DNA from: Chlamydiia bacterium
GTDB taxonomy: Bacteria > Chlamydiota > Chlamydiia > Chlamydiales > 2-12-FULL-49-11
Length of the DNA: 52,328 nt
Reading direction: 5' to 3'
NCBI GenBank assembly: GCA_022601435.1
Contig: JAJACQ010000035.1
Span: 1-52,328 of the forward strand
Positions 1 through 9,332 of this stretch are shown piece by piece (the stretch's first letter is position 1; each line of letters starts with the position of its first letter). A program made the translations under genes and the position numbers. The notes under the pieces are model-generated. The model ran no database searches. It worked only from the letters and a program-made list of their open reading frames with translations, and was not told the origin of the DNA.

Positions 1-59
1 AAAATTAGAATTATTTATTTTCCAATTTTTTGCATTGCAAAAAATCAAGCATAGGTTTG

Positions 60-110
60 TTAAGGACGTAGTCCTTGACCAGGGTATGGGACAGCGTCCC
101 ATGGGATTTT
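60..110. repeat. Dispersed palindromic repeat, copy 1
   Basis: A 51-base element 35 bases past the dnaA stop codon. It holds two short hairpins: AAGGAC-GTA-GTCCTT, then ATGGGAC-AGC-GTCCCAT, joined by GACCAGGG. A second copy with the same order of parts lies at 46561-46612; roughly 40 of 52 aligned positions match by eye. Both copies lie downstream of a minus-strand gene. It looks like a dispersed intergenic repeat; no function can be assigned. It is not followed by a T-run on either strand, so it is not a standard terminator. Confidence 0.75.
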
Positions 111-144
111 AAAAAAAGATGTGGGTACTAAGATGCGCTCTATT

Positions 145-1500
145 TTATAACTTAGCTGTTTCTATGCCGCTTTTGATCTTAGCTAGGGATGTAGAGATGG
201 CGTTTATGTAATAGAGTGTCTCTTCATGGTTCTTTTCGGCCTGATTTTCGATTTGCCTGATGCTTGTCATCACCGTAGAGTGATCTTTTTTGAATATATG
301 ACCGATCTTCATAAATGGCATTTTAAGCTCATGGCGGAGGAAGAACATGGCAAATTGGCGGGGGAGTACGCAATCGCGAGTTTGAGCTTTACTCTGCATA
401 TCCACAACTCTTATTCCGAATACTTTTGCGATTTCCTCTAGAATTTTATCAGAGTTAAGTTCATCTAGGAGACGTTGTCTGATGAGCTTATCGAGTATAG
501 GCTTTGCTCCTTGGAAGGTGATTGTTTCAGAGATCGAATTTTTGGAAAGTATCTCTATTGCCGAGGCAAGCTTATCTAATGTCGAGAAGTTATTTATTAA
601 AAATGACTGGGTGGCTTCATCGATGACAAGTCCTAGTAAACTTAACCTTTCATTAAGAAGTTTTATACAGAGGCCTTTATCACTTGTTATGTCGATATTT
701 AGCATAATGCCCCATTCAAAACGACTGACCAATCTCTCTTCTATACCTTCTAGCTTTCTTGGACTAAACATTGAGCTTAAGATAATGATTCGCCCCGTTG
801 TTTGTAGGGTATTAAAAGTATGAAAGAATTCTTCTTGGGTAGCATTTTTTCTACTGAGTACTTCTATATCATCGATGATAAGTGCGTCGATATTACGATA
901 GGTCTTTCGAAAAGTTTGCATCTTACTAAAGCGTATTGCATGAACAACGTGATCAGTAAAAGTATCTGCTGAAACATAAAAAGTATTTAGTCCATGAGCC
1001 TCAAGTAAAGTCTTTATAGACATAAGAAGGTGTGTTTTTCCTGATCCTTTTGGTCCATGAATATAAACAGGGTTTGGGGGATCTTCTAATAGTGTTTTTA
1101 GGGTATTTGTCTCGGTGTCAAACCCGAAGATCTTTCCGAGAGCTTTATGTGTGAAGCTATTGTCTTGTGAAGGGTAATACTGATCAAGTGTTGAGGTTGG
1201 AAAAACAGGATCAGATGTAAAATTTACAGGAGCTGCTTTATCAATTTGCTTTACTTTGGCTTTCTTTTCATCGGAGTCAATGTGTATTCTTATGGACTTG
1301 CCATTTGTATCAACAAAATGCTCTTTTGCAAGGGGGAAGATGTATTCATTGATCCATTGCGTCTGAAAAAAGTCATTTGATTTGATGAAGATGTTACAAG
1401 CATCAAAACGAATAACCTTTAAGGTGCGCGCCCATTTATCTGTTGTTTCTTTACCATACTTGGTTTCAATGAAGTCTATGAATTTATCCCATGCTTCCAA
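145..1500 (-). CDS. dnaA: Chromosomal replication initiator protein DnaA
   Basis: DnaA binds oriC and opens the DNA to start replication. The 451-residue protein has a domain I-like N-terminus (MEAWDKFIDFI), a linker to about residue 110, an AAA+ domain with Walker A GPKGSGKT (149-156) and Walker B LIIDD (about 207-211), and a C-terminal DNA-binding domain ending in the DnaA signature around KKDHSTVMTSI. The start is TTG at 1498-1500; domain I begins directly there and an AGGA lies upstream, so no ATG is needed. Chlamydiae often carry two dnaA paralogues. This one sits beside yidC, the arrangement known for one of the C. trachomatis copies. No cluster of DnaA boxes is visible nearby, so oriC is not obviously here. 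Confidence 0.95.
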   Translation of the reverse strand: MEAWDKFIDFIETKYGKETTDKWARTLKVIRFDACNIFIKSNDFFQTQWINEYIFPLAKEHFVDTNGKSIRIHIDSDEKKAKVKQIDKAAPVNFTSDPVFPTSTLDQYYPSQDNSFTHKALGKIFGFDTETNTLKTLLEDPPNPVYIHGPKGSGKTHLLMSIKTLLEAHGLNTFYVSADTFTDHVVHAIRFSKMQTFRKTYRNIDALIIDDIEVLSRKNATQEEFFHTFNTLQTTGRIIILSSMFSPRKLEGIEERLVSRFEWGIMLNIDITSDKGLCIKLLNERLSLLGLVIDEATQSFLINNFSTLDKLASAIEILSKNSISETITFQGAKPILDKLIRQRLLDELNSDKILEEIAKVFGIRVVDMQSKAQTRDCVLPRQFAMFFLRHELKMPFMKIGHIFKKDHSTVMTSIRQIENQAEKNHEETLYYINAISTSLAKIKSGIETAKL

Positions 1501-1544
1501 GGTATTATCCGTCCTATTATTATTTAAAAACGTTTCTATTCTCT

Positions 1545-1553
1545 AGTATAGCA
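1545..1553 (-). promoter_or_regulatory. Extended -10 promoter candidate for dnaA
   Basis: Read on the minus strand the bases are TGCTATACT, an extended -10 element (TGn plus a hexamer one base off TATAAT), 45 bases upstream of the TTG start of dnaA. No good -35 box is seen at the usual spacing. Confidence 0.5.
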
Positions 1554-1621
1554 ATTTAAAATACTATAACTTTTATTTGTCTGTAAACGAGCAAATACAA
1601 TTTTGATACGTTTTTTTAATC

Positions 1622-3934
1622 CTAGCCTTTTACAATAGTGATTTTTCCAGATTTATCGCTATATTTTTTTGTCATATGCCATTGTTGAAGAACGCGAAGT
1701 AATGAAGAGACAATCAAATATATATTTAATCCAGATGCCAAGTTATAGAATATAAACAAAAATACAAGAGTCATGATTGGTCCCATTGACTGCATTTGCT
1801 TTTCCATGTCTGTAGGGTTCTTTTTAGGTCCTTGTAAGTTTGTCATGAACTTTTGTGAATAGTGCATAGCAAGCGCTCCGAGTATCGGTAGAAGGTGAAA
1901 CTCATTTCCGATAAATGGAATATTCACGCCCCAAGAAAAGACGACATCAGGAGCTGTTAAGTTTGTAATCCATCCAGGAATAAATACAGCTCCTCTAAGA
2001 GCAAACTTAGTCTTTAAAAGATCAAACATACCAATAAAGAAAGGGATCTGTAAAAACATAGGAAGTATCCCTGCAATAGGATTGACGCCTTCATTTTTAT
2101 AAAGCATCATTAATTCCATGCGCATTCTTTGAGGATCGCTTTTGTATTTTGCTTCAAGTTCTTTTTGCTTCGGTGCTACTTGCTTCATTTTAATCATTGA
2201 TTTGAATGCTTTTGCGCTGAAAGGATATAAAAGGATATGAAGAGTAATCGTTAGCAATATGATTGAAAAGCCCCAAGATCTTGTGATCATGTAGAAAAAA
2301 TCTAAGATGATATTCATGAACTTTGCAAACGGATCAGAAATAAAAGTTAACCAGCCTCTTACAGTGATAGCTTTTACAAACTCAGGGTTAGAAGCATTTT
2401 CATGACTACCAAGAGTTTGGTCTACTTGCTTAAGAATGCCTTTGTCTAAAGGTCCTGCATAGAAATTATACGTCGATAAAACACCATCACCACCTACAGG
2501 AGTTAATATTTCATAGCCGGGGAATTTTTCTGATGGATGAAGAGCTTTATCAATATCAACAAGAGTCACTCTTGAAGGGGCATCCTTTCCATCTATTTTT
2601 ATCGTTGTAATCGATTTTGGGTTGTTTCCTTTTGAATGTAAAATGGAACCAAAAAAGCCATTTGTACTAGCTGTCCAGTTAGGAGAGATACTATCTATTG
2701 AATTTGTCTCAGAAGGAAGCTTAAAGCTCTTAAGCTTCATTTTGCTTCCGGTATAGTTGTAATAAAGGAGTGAAGATCCAGCAGATCCATCTAGCTCAAC
2801 TTCCATGATACCAGAAGACATAGCTAGGTTTGTAGTCGATCCATTGATAGAATTTTTTACTTCTAAAGTATAAGGAGCATCCTTGATTAATCTATAGCTT
2901 CTAACAACTTCACGCCCATTTACGTTGCCCTTAAACTGGATATAGTCTTTTGTGAGTTTTGTCATTTGATATGAAGAAATTTGAGAGCTATTTGCGTCTC
3001 TTAAAGCTAAGGCATAGTTTTTTGCTGGTACCTTAAAGACCGTCTTGCCTTCATTATTTAAGATATCTCTTCTTAAAAGAGGAGTGTATCCACCTTGAGC
3101 AGATTCTTTAGTGACTAAAGATCCAGAGTCGTTTATCACATAAGTACTGCGAAGAGGGAATTTGTCGTTTGCAGGGGATTGCTTAGCGATTTCTTTGTCA
3201 AGTCCAACCGCACGAACAATTGAAGCTTTATCTTCTTTTGATCTTAGTTTCAAGTTAAGTTCTGCGATTGCACCACCTCTTGATGAAAAGACAACTTGCA
3301 TTTCATCATTTTCAAGAAGGTAAAGTTTTTCAGATTCATTTGAATAAGAAGGATTTCTCTTTGTAATTAAATCTTTTACACCATCTAGCTCAGAAGCTTC
3401 AGAAATAGTTTTTTTATTTTGATTCCAAAATCCTACAAAAGACAGGCCATCTTTCGTTTCATTTATAATCAATCCATTTTTTTCAGGAGTATCGAATAAA
3501 AAATTCACTTCTCCATTGTTAAAATTTGCAGGGAAAACCTTAGGTTCATTTGAAGAAAGATTTGTTACAACTAAAAAGTCTTCACCTTCTTTTAGTTTGG
3601 AATCTTTTGCAAGTGAGGGTGAAATCTTATCGGAATAGATGTTAATGCCATTCCGGGTTTTTTTAATGAGGTGAACTTTTTCATTACCTTTCAACAATGT
3701 ACTAGGGAGGTTGTCATTGGAAAGGGTAATGAATAAATCTTTAAACGAAAGAGTTGAACAAATGGTATGACCTAAAGAATTTTTTAGCTCAGTTAGAGGA
3801 AGGTGCTCAGTTGTTAAATTAGCAATAGTCTCGGTTTCATTTTTTTTCTGGGGTACTGAGTCAAAAACAAATGTATTTAAAATTACAAATGTAGATAACA
3901 TGATTCCAAAATACCACATTGAGCGTTTATTCAT
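1622..3934 (-). CDS. yidC: Membrane protein insertase YidC
   Basis: YidC (Oxa1 family) inserts and folds inner-membrane proteins, alone or with SecYEG. The 770-residue protein has an N-terminal membrane anchor (about residues 7-25), a long periplasmic region, and a C-terminal catalytic core of five hydrophobic segments beginning near WGFSIILLTITLHILLYPF. The core includes the typical cytoplasmic loop (KQKELEAKYKSDPQRM) and the segment NEGVNPIAGILPMFLQIPFF. It is longer than the roughly 550 residues of E. coli YidC because of an enlarged periplasmic domain, as in chlamydiae generally. dnaA lies downstream on the same strand after a 121-base gap. It has its own promoter in the gap to the TPR gene. 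Confidence 0.95.
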   Translation of the reverse strand: MNKRSMWYFGIMLSTFVILNTFVFDSVPQKKNETETIANLTTEHLPLTELKNSLGHTICSTLSFKDLFITLSNDNLPSTLLKGNEKVHLIKKTRNGINIYSDKISPSLAKDSKLKEGEDFLVVTNLSSNEPKVFPANFNNGEVNFLFDTPEKNGLIINETKDGLSFVGFWNQNKKTISEASELDGVKDLITKRNPSYSNESEKLYLLENDEMQVVFSSRGGAIAELNLKLRSKEDKASIVRAVGLDKEIAKQSPANDKFPLRSTYVINDSGSLVTKESAQGGYTPLLRRDILNNEGKTVFKVPAKNYALALRDANSSQISSYQMTKLTKDYIQFKGNVNGREVVRSYRLIKDAPYTLEVKNSINGSTTNLAMSSGIMEVELDGSAGSSLLYYNYTGSKMKLKSFKLPSETNSIDSISPNWTASTNGFFGSILHSKGNNPKSITTIKIDGKDAPSRVTLVDIDKALHPSEKFPGYEILTPVGGDGVLSTYNFYAGPLDKGILKQVDQTLGSHENASNPEFVKAITVRGWLTFISDPFAKFMNIILDFFYMITRSWGFSIILLTITLHILLYPFSAKAFKSMIKMKQVAPKQKELEAKYKSDPQRMRMELMMLYKNEGVNPIAGILPMFLQIPFFIGMFDLLKTKFALRGAVFIPGWITNLTAPDVVFSWGVNIPFIGNEFHLLPILGALAMHYSQKFMTNLQGPKKNPTDMEKQMQSMGPIMTLVFLFIFYNLASGLNIYLIVSSLLRVLQQWHMTKKYSDKSGKITIVKG

Positions 3935-3968
3935 ATTTAGACTTCCTTGAGTTAATAGTATTGTTAGG

Positions 3969-3997
3969 AGTATAGCTAATTTTTCATTAAATGTCTA
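3969..3997 (-). promoter_or_regulatory. Sigma-70-type promoter candidate for yidC
   Basis: On the minus strand TAGACA (-35) and TATACT (-10) are separated by 17 bases, each one base off consensus. The start of transcription would fall about 25-30 bases upstream of the yidC ATG. The element lies in the 76-base gap after the TPR gene, so yidC can be transcribed independently. Confidence 0.65.
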
Positions 3998-4010
3998 CTG
4001 ATAGAGCTTT

Positions 4011-6059
4011 TTAGAAACTTTTTAATTGTTCTACAAATGATTGGAAAAGCTCAGTATGACGAAGGTTTTCTAGCCATTCATCTTCTAAAACATCATCTAA
4101 AGGAGGAAGAGCATCAAATCTCATGCACTTATTTAAAAATAAGATAGACTTTTCATACTCACAAGAAAGTGAGTAAAGAGCTGCTAAGTGATAATAGGCT
4201 TCAGTGTAACCTAGTTTAGCAGCTTGCATTAATTTATATTCTGCTTCTTTATAGAAGTGATATCTTTCTTCAGAAGAAAGAGAAATTTCAGCTAAGTGAA
4301 TCTTTGTTAAAGCGTGGTCAGAAAATAAAGCGCCATCTTCAAAGCTTGTTTTTTCGGCAATCTTGAAGTGGATTAGCGCTTTTTCTAAAATTTCTTTGTC
4401 ATCTAGTAATTCACCTAAGTGATCATAGACAAGACCTAGCTTGTGATGGATGTTTGGAAATGATGGATCGACGAGTAATATCTTTTTAAGAACATCAATT
4501 GCTTGAACATAAAAATCTTTTTCATTCTTGTAATCGCCATATAAATCTAAAGCTCTTGCATAGTGATATAATGAATCTGTTTGAATAAATATCGCATTTT
4601 TATTCAAAGAGATTGCCTGTCTAAAATGAGTGATCGCATCATTTAAGAGAGTTTCATCATTTTGGAGTTCTGCAATTTCTAAAAGAGTTTCTGCATAAGC
4701 AAAAAGGTAAGTACTTTTCATATTTAAATGAATTGCACGCGTGAAGAATTTAATTGCCCTTTCATAGTAAGAAGGATCACCTTCGATTTTTGCTAATGTG
4801 GCATAGGTGAACCCTAAATGGTACCAAAGCTTGTGGCATGTTCTGTCAATTGAAAGACCTTCTTGGAACTTTTCAATGGCCTGATGGTAAAGATCGCAAT
4901 CTTTGAAGTAATTAGCTTGTGCGTAAAGAGAGTAACCTTTGGCAAAATATAGATCAGTGGAGGATTGATTATAAGAAAAGCCTTCATGAGCTTTGTTTTC
5001 TGCATCGTAAAGAAGAGAAAGTTCTTCTTTTACTGAACCAATTTCTGTAAGTGCAATTGACCATATTGAATAAGTCTTTGGATTTTTTGCATTCAATGTT
5101 TGTGCAAATCCACATTTTTCAATAGCAGAATACAGTCTTTTGATTTCTTTTGTTTTCTTTCCAGAAGTAAATAAAAGTTTTGCCCAAGAAAGATAGAACA
5201 AATCGCCAGTTGGATTTAATTTTGCCGCTGTAATGAAAGATTCATTAGCTTGAAGGAAATGATCTTCATCAGAAGAGGTGAAAAAGAGTTTAGAAAGACA
5301 TCTAGCTAAGTGATACCAATGGCGCCAATTAGAACTTTCTTTAGAAATAGCAATTTTTTGATACTTGATTGCTTCTAAGTAGAGTTTTGAATCATTGATC
5401 TGGATTCCGATATTAAGAGCGCAAGTGCTAAAACTACTCCAAAAGCTAGCTCCTAAATTTTCATTTAAAGTAGAGGCGCTTCTATGAGCGTTTAAAGCAA
5501 TGCTTAAATCTGATACCTCTTCAGATTTTTTTGCTAGATGTAAATTAACTTTTCCATAATCCCAATAAGTCTCAGCTAAAATATCTGCTTTGATGTCGGT
5601 TGTTTGCTTAAGAGCAGTTTGATAATAATTTTTTGCATCTAAAAGAAAATGGTGATCTTTTGTCATGCGTGAAAGAAGATGTAGAGAATGTCCGAGTGCT
5701 TTGAGAGTTAAAAAATCATTTTCTTTCAAAGAAAGAGCTTTTTTAAACTTTTTATTAGCTAGTAAAAGGTATTTTTTAGTTCTAGTTGAGCTTCCATGTT
5801 TAAACCGAGATAATCCCTGTTCATAAAAAATATTATAATTAGTTGGATCTAAACTTGCTGCTAAATCTAAAAGCTCACATCCATCGATCTCACCCTTTTT
5901 TAGCTTGGCAATACCTTCATTTTGGAGTAATTCTACATGGTCTTTTTTTGAATCAGTTTCAAAAAAGAATGCCTCATGAAGCTTCAAATCTTCTGGTAGT
6001 CTTTCTTTCGAGAAAAGATTAGATGTAGACTTTTTTTTGCTCATACTAGATGCATTCAT
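4011..6059 (-). CDS. Tetratricopeptide repeat protein
   Basis: A 682-residue protein made almost entirely of TPR-like helical hairpins from about residue 45 to 670. Recurrent pieces such as YYERAIKFFTRAIHLN, HFRQAISLNKNA and AYYHLAALYSL show the usual W/Y-A/G-A-P spacing of TPRs. TPR solenoids are protein-binding scaffolds. No signal peptide or membrane segment is visible, so it is probably cytoplasmic. It begins with a short polar tail (MNASSMSKKKSTSNLF). It may be transcribed upstream of yidC, but yidC has its own promoter candidate. TPR proteins in chlamydiae include secretion chaperones and effectors; nothing here fixes the partner. Confidence 0.8.
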   Translation of the reverse strand: MNASSMSKKKSTSNLFSKERLPEDLKLHEAFFFETDSKKDHVELLQNEGIAKLKKGEIDGCELLDLAASLDPTNYNIFYEQGLSRFKHGSSTRTKKYLLLANKKFKKALSLKENDFLTLKALGHSLHLLSRMTKDHHFLLDAKNYYQTALKQTTDIKADILAETYWDYGKVNLHLAKKSEEVSDLSIALNAHRSASTLNENLGASFWSSFSTCALNIGIQINDSKLYLEAIKYQKIAISKESSNWRHWYHLARCLSKLFFTSSDEDHFLQANESFITAAKLNPTGDLFYLSWAKLLFTSGKKTKEIKRLYSAIEKCGFAQTLNAKNPKTYSIWSIALTEIGSVKEELSLLYDAENKAHEGFSYNQSSTDLYFAKGYSLYAQANYFKDCDLYHQAIEKFQEGLSIDRTCHKLWYHLGFTYATLAKIEGDPSYYERAIKFFTRAIHLNMKSTYLFAYAETLLEIAELQNDETLLNDAITHFRQAISLNKNAIFIQTDSLYHYARALDLYGDYKNEKDFYVQAIDVLKKILLVDPSFPNIHHKLGLVYDHLGELLDDKEILEKALIHFKIAEKTSFEDGALFSDHALTKIHLAEISLSSEERYHFYKEAEYKLMQAAKLGYTEAYYHLAALYSLSCEYEKSILFLNKCMRFDALPPLDDVLEDEWLENLRHTELFQSFVEQLKSF

Positions 6060-6242
6060 TTATGGTTTAAAGTTTGTTACTTTAGAGCATTTTGCTTTTT
6101 GTTTCAAGACATAGAAATTGTTTCAACGACTTAAAAAAAATAATTTCTAGATAGAGAAAATCTAGGAAATATGGCTTTAAAGGTGTTAGGAAAATCAATA
6201 TTAATGTAAAATTTATTGAAATTTTTTTTGGAGAAAGAAATA

Positions 6243-6632
6243 GTGAGAAACTTTCAACGTACTGTTCGTGTATCAGATACTGATTGCACTAAAGCTTTGT
6301 ATTTTACAAATATTTTAAAATTCACACAAGAGGCGTTTGAAAGTCTTTTAAAAGAGGACTATCCTGAGCTAAGCTTACAATTTCATGAAGGAAAAATAGC
6401 ATTTCCAATTGTGCAAACATCAGCAGGCTTTTTTGCACCAATGTTACTTGGAAATGAACTAGATATATTATTAGATCTAAAATTAAATAATACATCCTTT
6501 GAAGTTGTAGCAGACATTCTTCATGAGGGCATAAAAAAAGGAAATTGTACAATCAAACATGTATGTATTGATTTAATCTTAAATAAAAAAGTTGATGTAA
6601 AAAAATTACTGGGGGAAGTATGCAGGCATTAA
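6243..6632 (+). CDS. Hotdog-fold acyl-CoA thioesterase, probable DHNA-CoA hydrolase
   Basis: A 129-residue hotdog protein of the 4-hydroxybenzoyl-CoA thioesterase type. The N-terminus VRVSDTDCTKALYFTNILKF matches the family pattern D-x-D followed by a Y-F-x-N helix; the acidic residue of SDTDC is the expected catalytic position. Small 4HBT-type thioesterases supply 1,4-dihydroxy-2-naphthoyl-CoA hydrolase in the classical menaquinone pathway, and the other Men enzymes are encoded within 12 kb, so this role is inferred from context. The GTG at 6243 is chosen because GGAG lies 9 bases upstream. A TTG at 6216 in the same frame would add nine residues but has no Shine-Dalgarno sequence. It overlaps the next ORF by 13 bases and faces away from the men genes. 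Confidence 0.75.
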   Translation: MRNFQRTVRVSDTDCTKALYFTNILKFTQEAFESLLKEDYPELSLQFHEGKIAFPIVQTSAGFFAPMLLGNELDILLDLKLNNTSFEVVADILHEGIKKGNCTIKHVCIDLILNKKVDVKKLLGEVCRH

Positions 6633-6970
6633 ATAAACAAATGGAAAAACTAATTTTAAACGGCGATGATAGAATAATTCAGGAGCAATGCTCAGATTAT
6701 ATTCAAAAGGCCCAACAGGTCTATAAAATGTGGATGAGTCAGCGTCAAAATCCAAGTGGTTGCTTGGGTTCTATGTCAAATGAGGTTAGACAATTAAATA
6801 ATACTTTTAATGAATTAAATAAAAAGCGATCAAATGTGGTTAATAATAAATTAAAAACAGTTATATCTGAAGTAGAAGCTATTCATGAACGCTTTAGTGT
6901 TCTTTCAGGAAATACATCATATAAAAGTGGGGAAGATGCAATAAGAATATTAAAAAAGTTTTTTAATTAA
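6620..6970 (+). CDS. Hypothetical protein, small helical
   Basis: A 116-residue polar protein, not recognised. It is predicted mostly alpha-helical, with runs such as QCSDYIQKAQQVYKMW and a basic NNT/ELNKKR region; no signal peptide or membrane segment is seen. The ATG overlaps the end of the thioesterase gene by 13 bases and has GGGGGAAG just upstream, so the two are probably translated from one message. It resembles in size and composition the other small orphans of this region (7041-7442, 12540-12884, 12907-13341, 14073-14519), but clear sequence similarity among them is not obvious by eye. Confidence 0.6.
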   Translation: MQALNKQMEKLILNGDDRIIQEQCSDYIQKAQQVYKMWMSQRQNPSGCLGSMSNEVRQLNNTFNELNKKRSNVVNNKLKTVISEVEAIHERFSVLSGNTSYKSGEDAIRILKKFFN

Positions 6971-7040
6971 GTAGCTATTTAAAGTGTTTTTGTGCTATAT
7001 ACGTCGCTCTTAAAAGTTTAACAATCAACGGGGGAGAAAT

Positions 7041-7442
7041 ATGGTGCTATTATATGCAACTACAACAACAATTAATAGAAATTGTTTTGTAGATCAACTA
7101 AGAGAGCAAGAACAAAGATTTACTAAGTCTTCAAATGATTTTAGTTCAAATATTTCATCGATGTGGAAGGTTTTAATAACTTCACAAAACGAGGATAAAG
7201 GGGAAGAATTTTATCAAAAGGCATTTAGAAATTGGAAAGATGTAGAAGCAATTTATACAGAAATCGTTCAATCTCTTAATAGTGGAGATCAATTAACGAC
7301 AATAAAAATAAGAGCTCAATACAATTTAATAAGATTAATAGTAGGTGTTGTTGAGAAGTTTAAAGCAGATATAACTTTAACTAAAGATGAAAGCTTGTAC
7401 GTTAGGTCTGTATTGAAAACATTTGGAGTTCATGTTTCTTAG
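7041..7442 (+). CDS. Hypothetical protein, small helical
   Basis: A 133-residue protein, not recognised. The short start MVLLYATTTTINRNC is followed by an amphipathic, probably helical body (REQEQRFTKSSNDFSS, FRNWKDVEAIYTEIVQSL). The ATG has a very strong GGGGGAG 7 bases upstream, which supports a real gene. Its 3' end overlaps the convergent menE gene by 41 bases. No membrane segment is seen. Confidence 0.6.
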   Translation: MVLLYATTTTINRNCFVDQLREQEQRFTKSSNDFSSNISSMWKVLITSQNEDKGEEFYQKAFRNWKDVEAIYTEIVQSLNSGDQLTTIKIRAQYNLIRLIVGVVEKFKADITLTKDESLYVRSVLKTFGVHVS

Positions 7443-8481
7443 GGATCTTAAATTTTTCAAGTTTATCTGATAAAAATTCTTGAATAGATTCTTTTGAGAT
7501 ATCTGTGCATGTGTAAAGAGTAACGAACGGACGTTTGCCCCATTTAAGGTGGGGTCTGATTTCAATGTTAACTTTTAGAACGGAAGGATGCTTTAAAAGA
7601 GACTGTTTGATCTCTTCTGGATAGATGTTTTCTCCTCCTGATATAAACATTCCATCTTGTCGAGCTTTAATTCGATAAACCTTATGTTCATAGTTGACTA
7701 TGTCTTTTGTATTATGAAATTCAGTTTCATTGGTATCGAAGTAGCGAATAAATTTTCCACAACCCTTCACATAAAGAATCCCATCTTCAAAATAAAGCTT
7801 TCGATTGCGTAATGGTCTTTCAAAACAGACACCATTTTCTTTTTGATACTTTGAAACAAAAACATGGGAGCTCATCTCTGTCATTCCATAAGTGACATAT
7901 AAAGGGTAATTAAGATCTACAAGCTTATTTGCCAAATCTTCAGAAATAAAATTTCCGCCAAGAAGGAGCGCTTTTAAATTTGGATAGAGGCGTTTTTTTA
8001 ACAACTGATCTGTCATAGCAGGGACCATGGAGATATGTGTGATGATATTTTGATCTGCGGGTTCAATGGCAATCGCTGCACCACGTAAAAAAGCTCTCAT
8101 TAGAAGAGACAGAGCAGCGATGTGGTAAAGAGGAAGATTAAGAAGATAAACATCACTTGGTTTTAAGATAAATGCTTCGTGAGTATTCATGTTTGATTGG
8201 ATCAGCGTTTCTTTTGTGAATAATGCATACTTCATCTTTGAAGAGCCTGAGGTATGCAATATAAAATCACAATCTTGGGGAATCTCTATATTTGGCCTTT
8301 CATGAAGATGCGGAGAATAAGGGAAAAAAGGAATGCCTTTAATTAAGCAAGTTAAAACCTTGATCACACAATCAAAAGTCTTTGTCACTGGAAATACAGG
8401 ATCCTGGATTTCACATTTTTCTATGAGCATTAAAAGTTTTTTATATGAAATTGTTTTATCTTGATAATAGATTGCAGTCAT
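7402..8481 (-). CDS. menE: o-Succinylbenzoate-CoA ligase MenE
   Basis: MenE activates o-succinylbenzoate with ATP and CoA. The 359-residue protein belongs to the AMP-binding ligases. It has the P-loop-like FILHTSGSSKMK, the A5 motif YVTYGMTEMS, the hinge and A8 region QDGMFISGGENIYPEEI, and a lysine in the C-terminal KFKIPKKHEL. It is shorter than the usual 450-490 residues, mainly because the N-terminal region before the P-loop is reduced to about 90 residues. The ATG overlaps the menC stop by 4 bases, so it is translationally coupled as the last gene of menB-menA-menC-menE. Assignment as MenE rather than another acyl-CoA ligase rests on this context. Confidence 0.88.
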   Translation of the reverse strand: MTAIYYQDKTISYKKLLMLIEKCEIQDPVFPVTKTFDCVIKVLTCLIKGIPFFPYSPHLHERPNIEIPQDCDFILHTSGSSKMKYALFTKETLIQSNMNTHEAFILKPSDVYLLNLPLYHIAALSLLMRAFLRGAAIAIEPADQNIITHISMVPAMTDQLLKKRLYPNLKALLLGGNFISEDLANKLVDLNYPLYVTYGMTEMSSHVFVSKYQKENGVCFERPLRNRKLYFEDGILYVKGCGKFIRYFDTNETEFHNTKDIVNYEHKVYRIKARQDGMFISGGENIYPEEIKQSLLKHPSVLKVNIEIRPHLKWGKRPFVTLYTCTDISKESIQEFLSDKLEKFKIPKKHELQMFSIQT

Positions 8482-9332
8482 AAACGCTTAAGGAATTTTA
8501 AGGTGTCACAACCAACAGGTTGATCTCCACATAAAATTGATGATATGAGCTTTATGTGTTGGATGCCGATTGCTGTTTCAAAAAGAGAGCTAATAGAGAT
8601 AGGAATAGGGTAATAAAGCTCTTGAATTTTTTTGCATTCATGAAGCCCGCCAATCAAGCTTGGTTTGATAAGAATAGAATGAAGACCTTTTAAAAGTTTG
8701 ATCTTTTCAGGCGGGGCAAATGCTAGAAATTGATCTAAAACATATTCTACACCTGTTTCTTCATAAAAAGTCTCTAGTTCAGAATATGTCATGACTGGAT
8801 CTTCAATATATAAAATCGATGAAATGTCAATCTGTTTACAAAAAGAAATCGTTTGCTCAAGAGGCCAAAGTCTTTCTAAATCTATACGGATATTTTTCTC
8901 TTTTCTCTTAAATGTATTGAAAAAAGCAATAGCTTCTGGCTCTCTTAAATGCCCGAGCTTTAATTTTACAGGCCCTTTTGCAGCAAACAATTTAGGGGGT
9001 GCTATGTATAACTTTGTGACAGGGGGATTTGCTTTGTGCTTTTGATTTTGTAATGAATATAAAGCCATCTGCATACCAAACATAACAGAAGGGTGAAGCG
9101 CAAATGGAGTGAGCTTATTGTTTAAAAAATTCTCTCTTAACTGAAGCAAATTTGAATAAGCTTGATCTAAAGTCTCTAAACTCCTTCCAGAAAGAGGCGC
9201 TACCTCACCGGTAGATTCATTGCCAGCTGTATCTTTTAAGTGAATATAAAACCCTTCCCTCGTTCCACCAAAAGTATACTCAGTTGAATACTTTTCGATC
9301 TCAAAACTACAAATCTGATTTTGTGTAATCAT
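8478..9332 (-). CDS. menC: o-Succinylbenzoate synthase MenC
   Basis: MenC is an enolase-superfamily dehydratase that turns SHCHC into o-succinylbenzoate. In the 284-residue protein the expected barrel residues can be seen in order: the first lysine motif KLKLG, a metal aspartate in IRIDLERLW, the glutamate in LYIEDP, the aspartate in VLDQF, and the second lysine in LIKPSLIGG. Its length is slightly below the usual 320. It is coupled by 4-base overlaps to menA upstream and menE downstream. Confidence 0.9.
   Translation of the reverse strand: MITQNQICSFEIEKYSTEYTFGGTREGFYIHLKDTAGNESTGEVAPLSGRSLETLDQAYSNLLQLRENFLNNKLTPFALHPSVMFGMQMALYSLQNQKHKANPPVTKLYIAPPKLFAAKGPVKLKLGHLREPEAIAFFNTFKRKEKNIRIDLERLWPLEQTISFCKQIDISSILYIEDPVMTYSELETFYEETGVEYVLDQFLAFAPPEKIKLLKGLHSILIKPSLIGGLHECKKIQELYYPIPISISSLFETAIGIQHIKLISSILCGDQPVGCDTLKFLKRL

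Noticed and set aside
60..110. Rho-independent terminator of dnaA
   Set aside because: The hairpins are present, but no T-run follows on the minus strand, and the element recurs elsewhere as a repeat.
1501..1621. Replication origin beside dnaA
   Set aside because: Only one partial match to a DnaA box (TTATCC at about 1505) is visible, with no cluster of boxes and no AT-rich repeat array.
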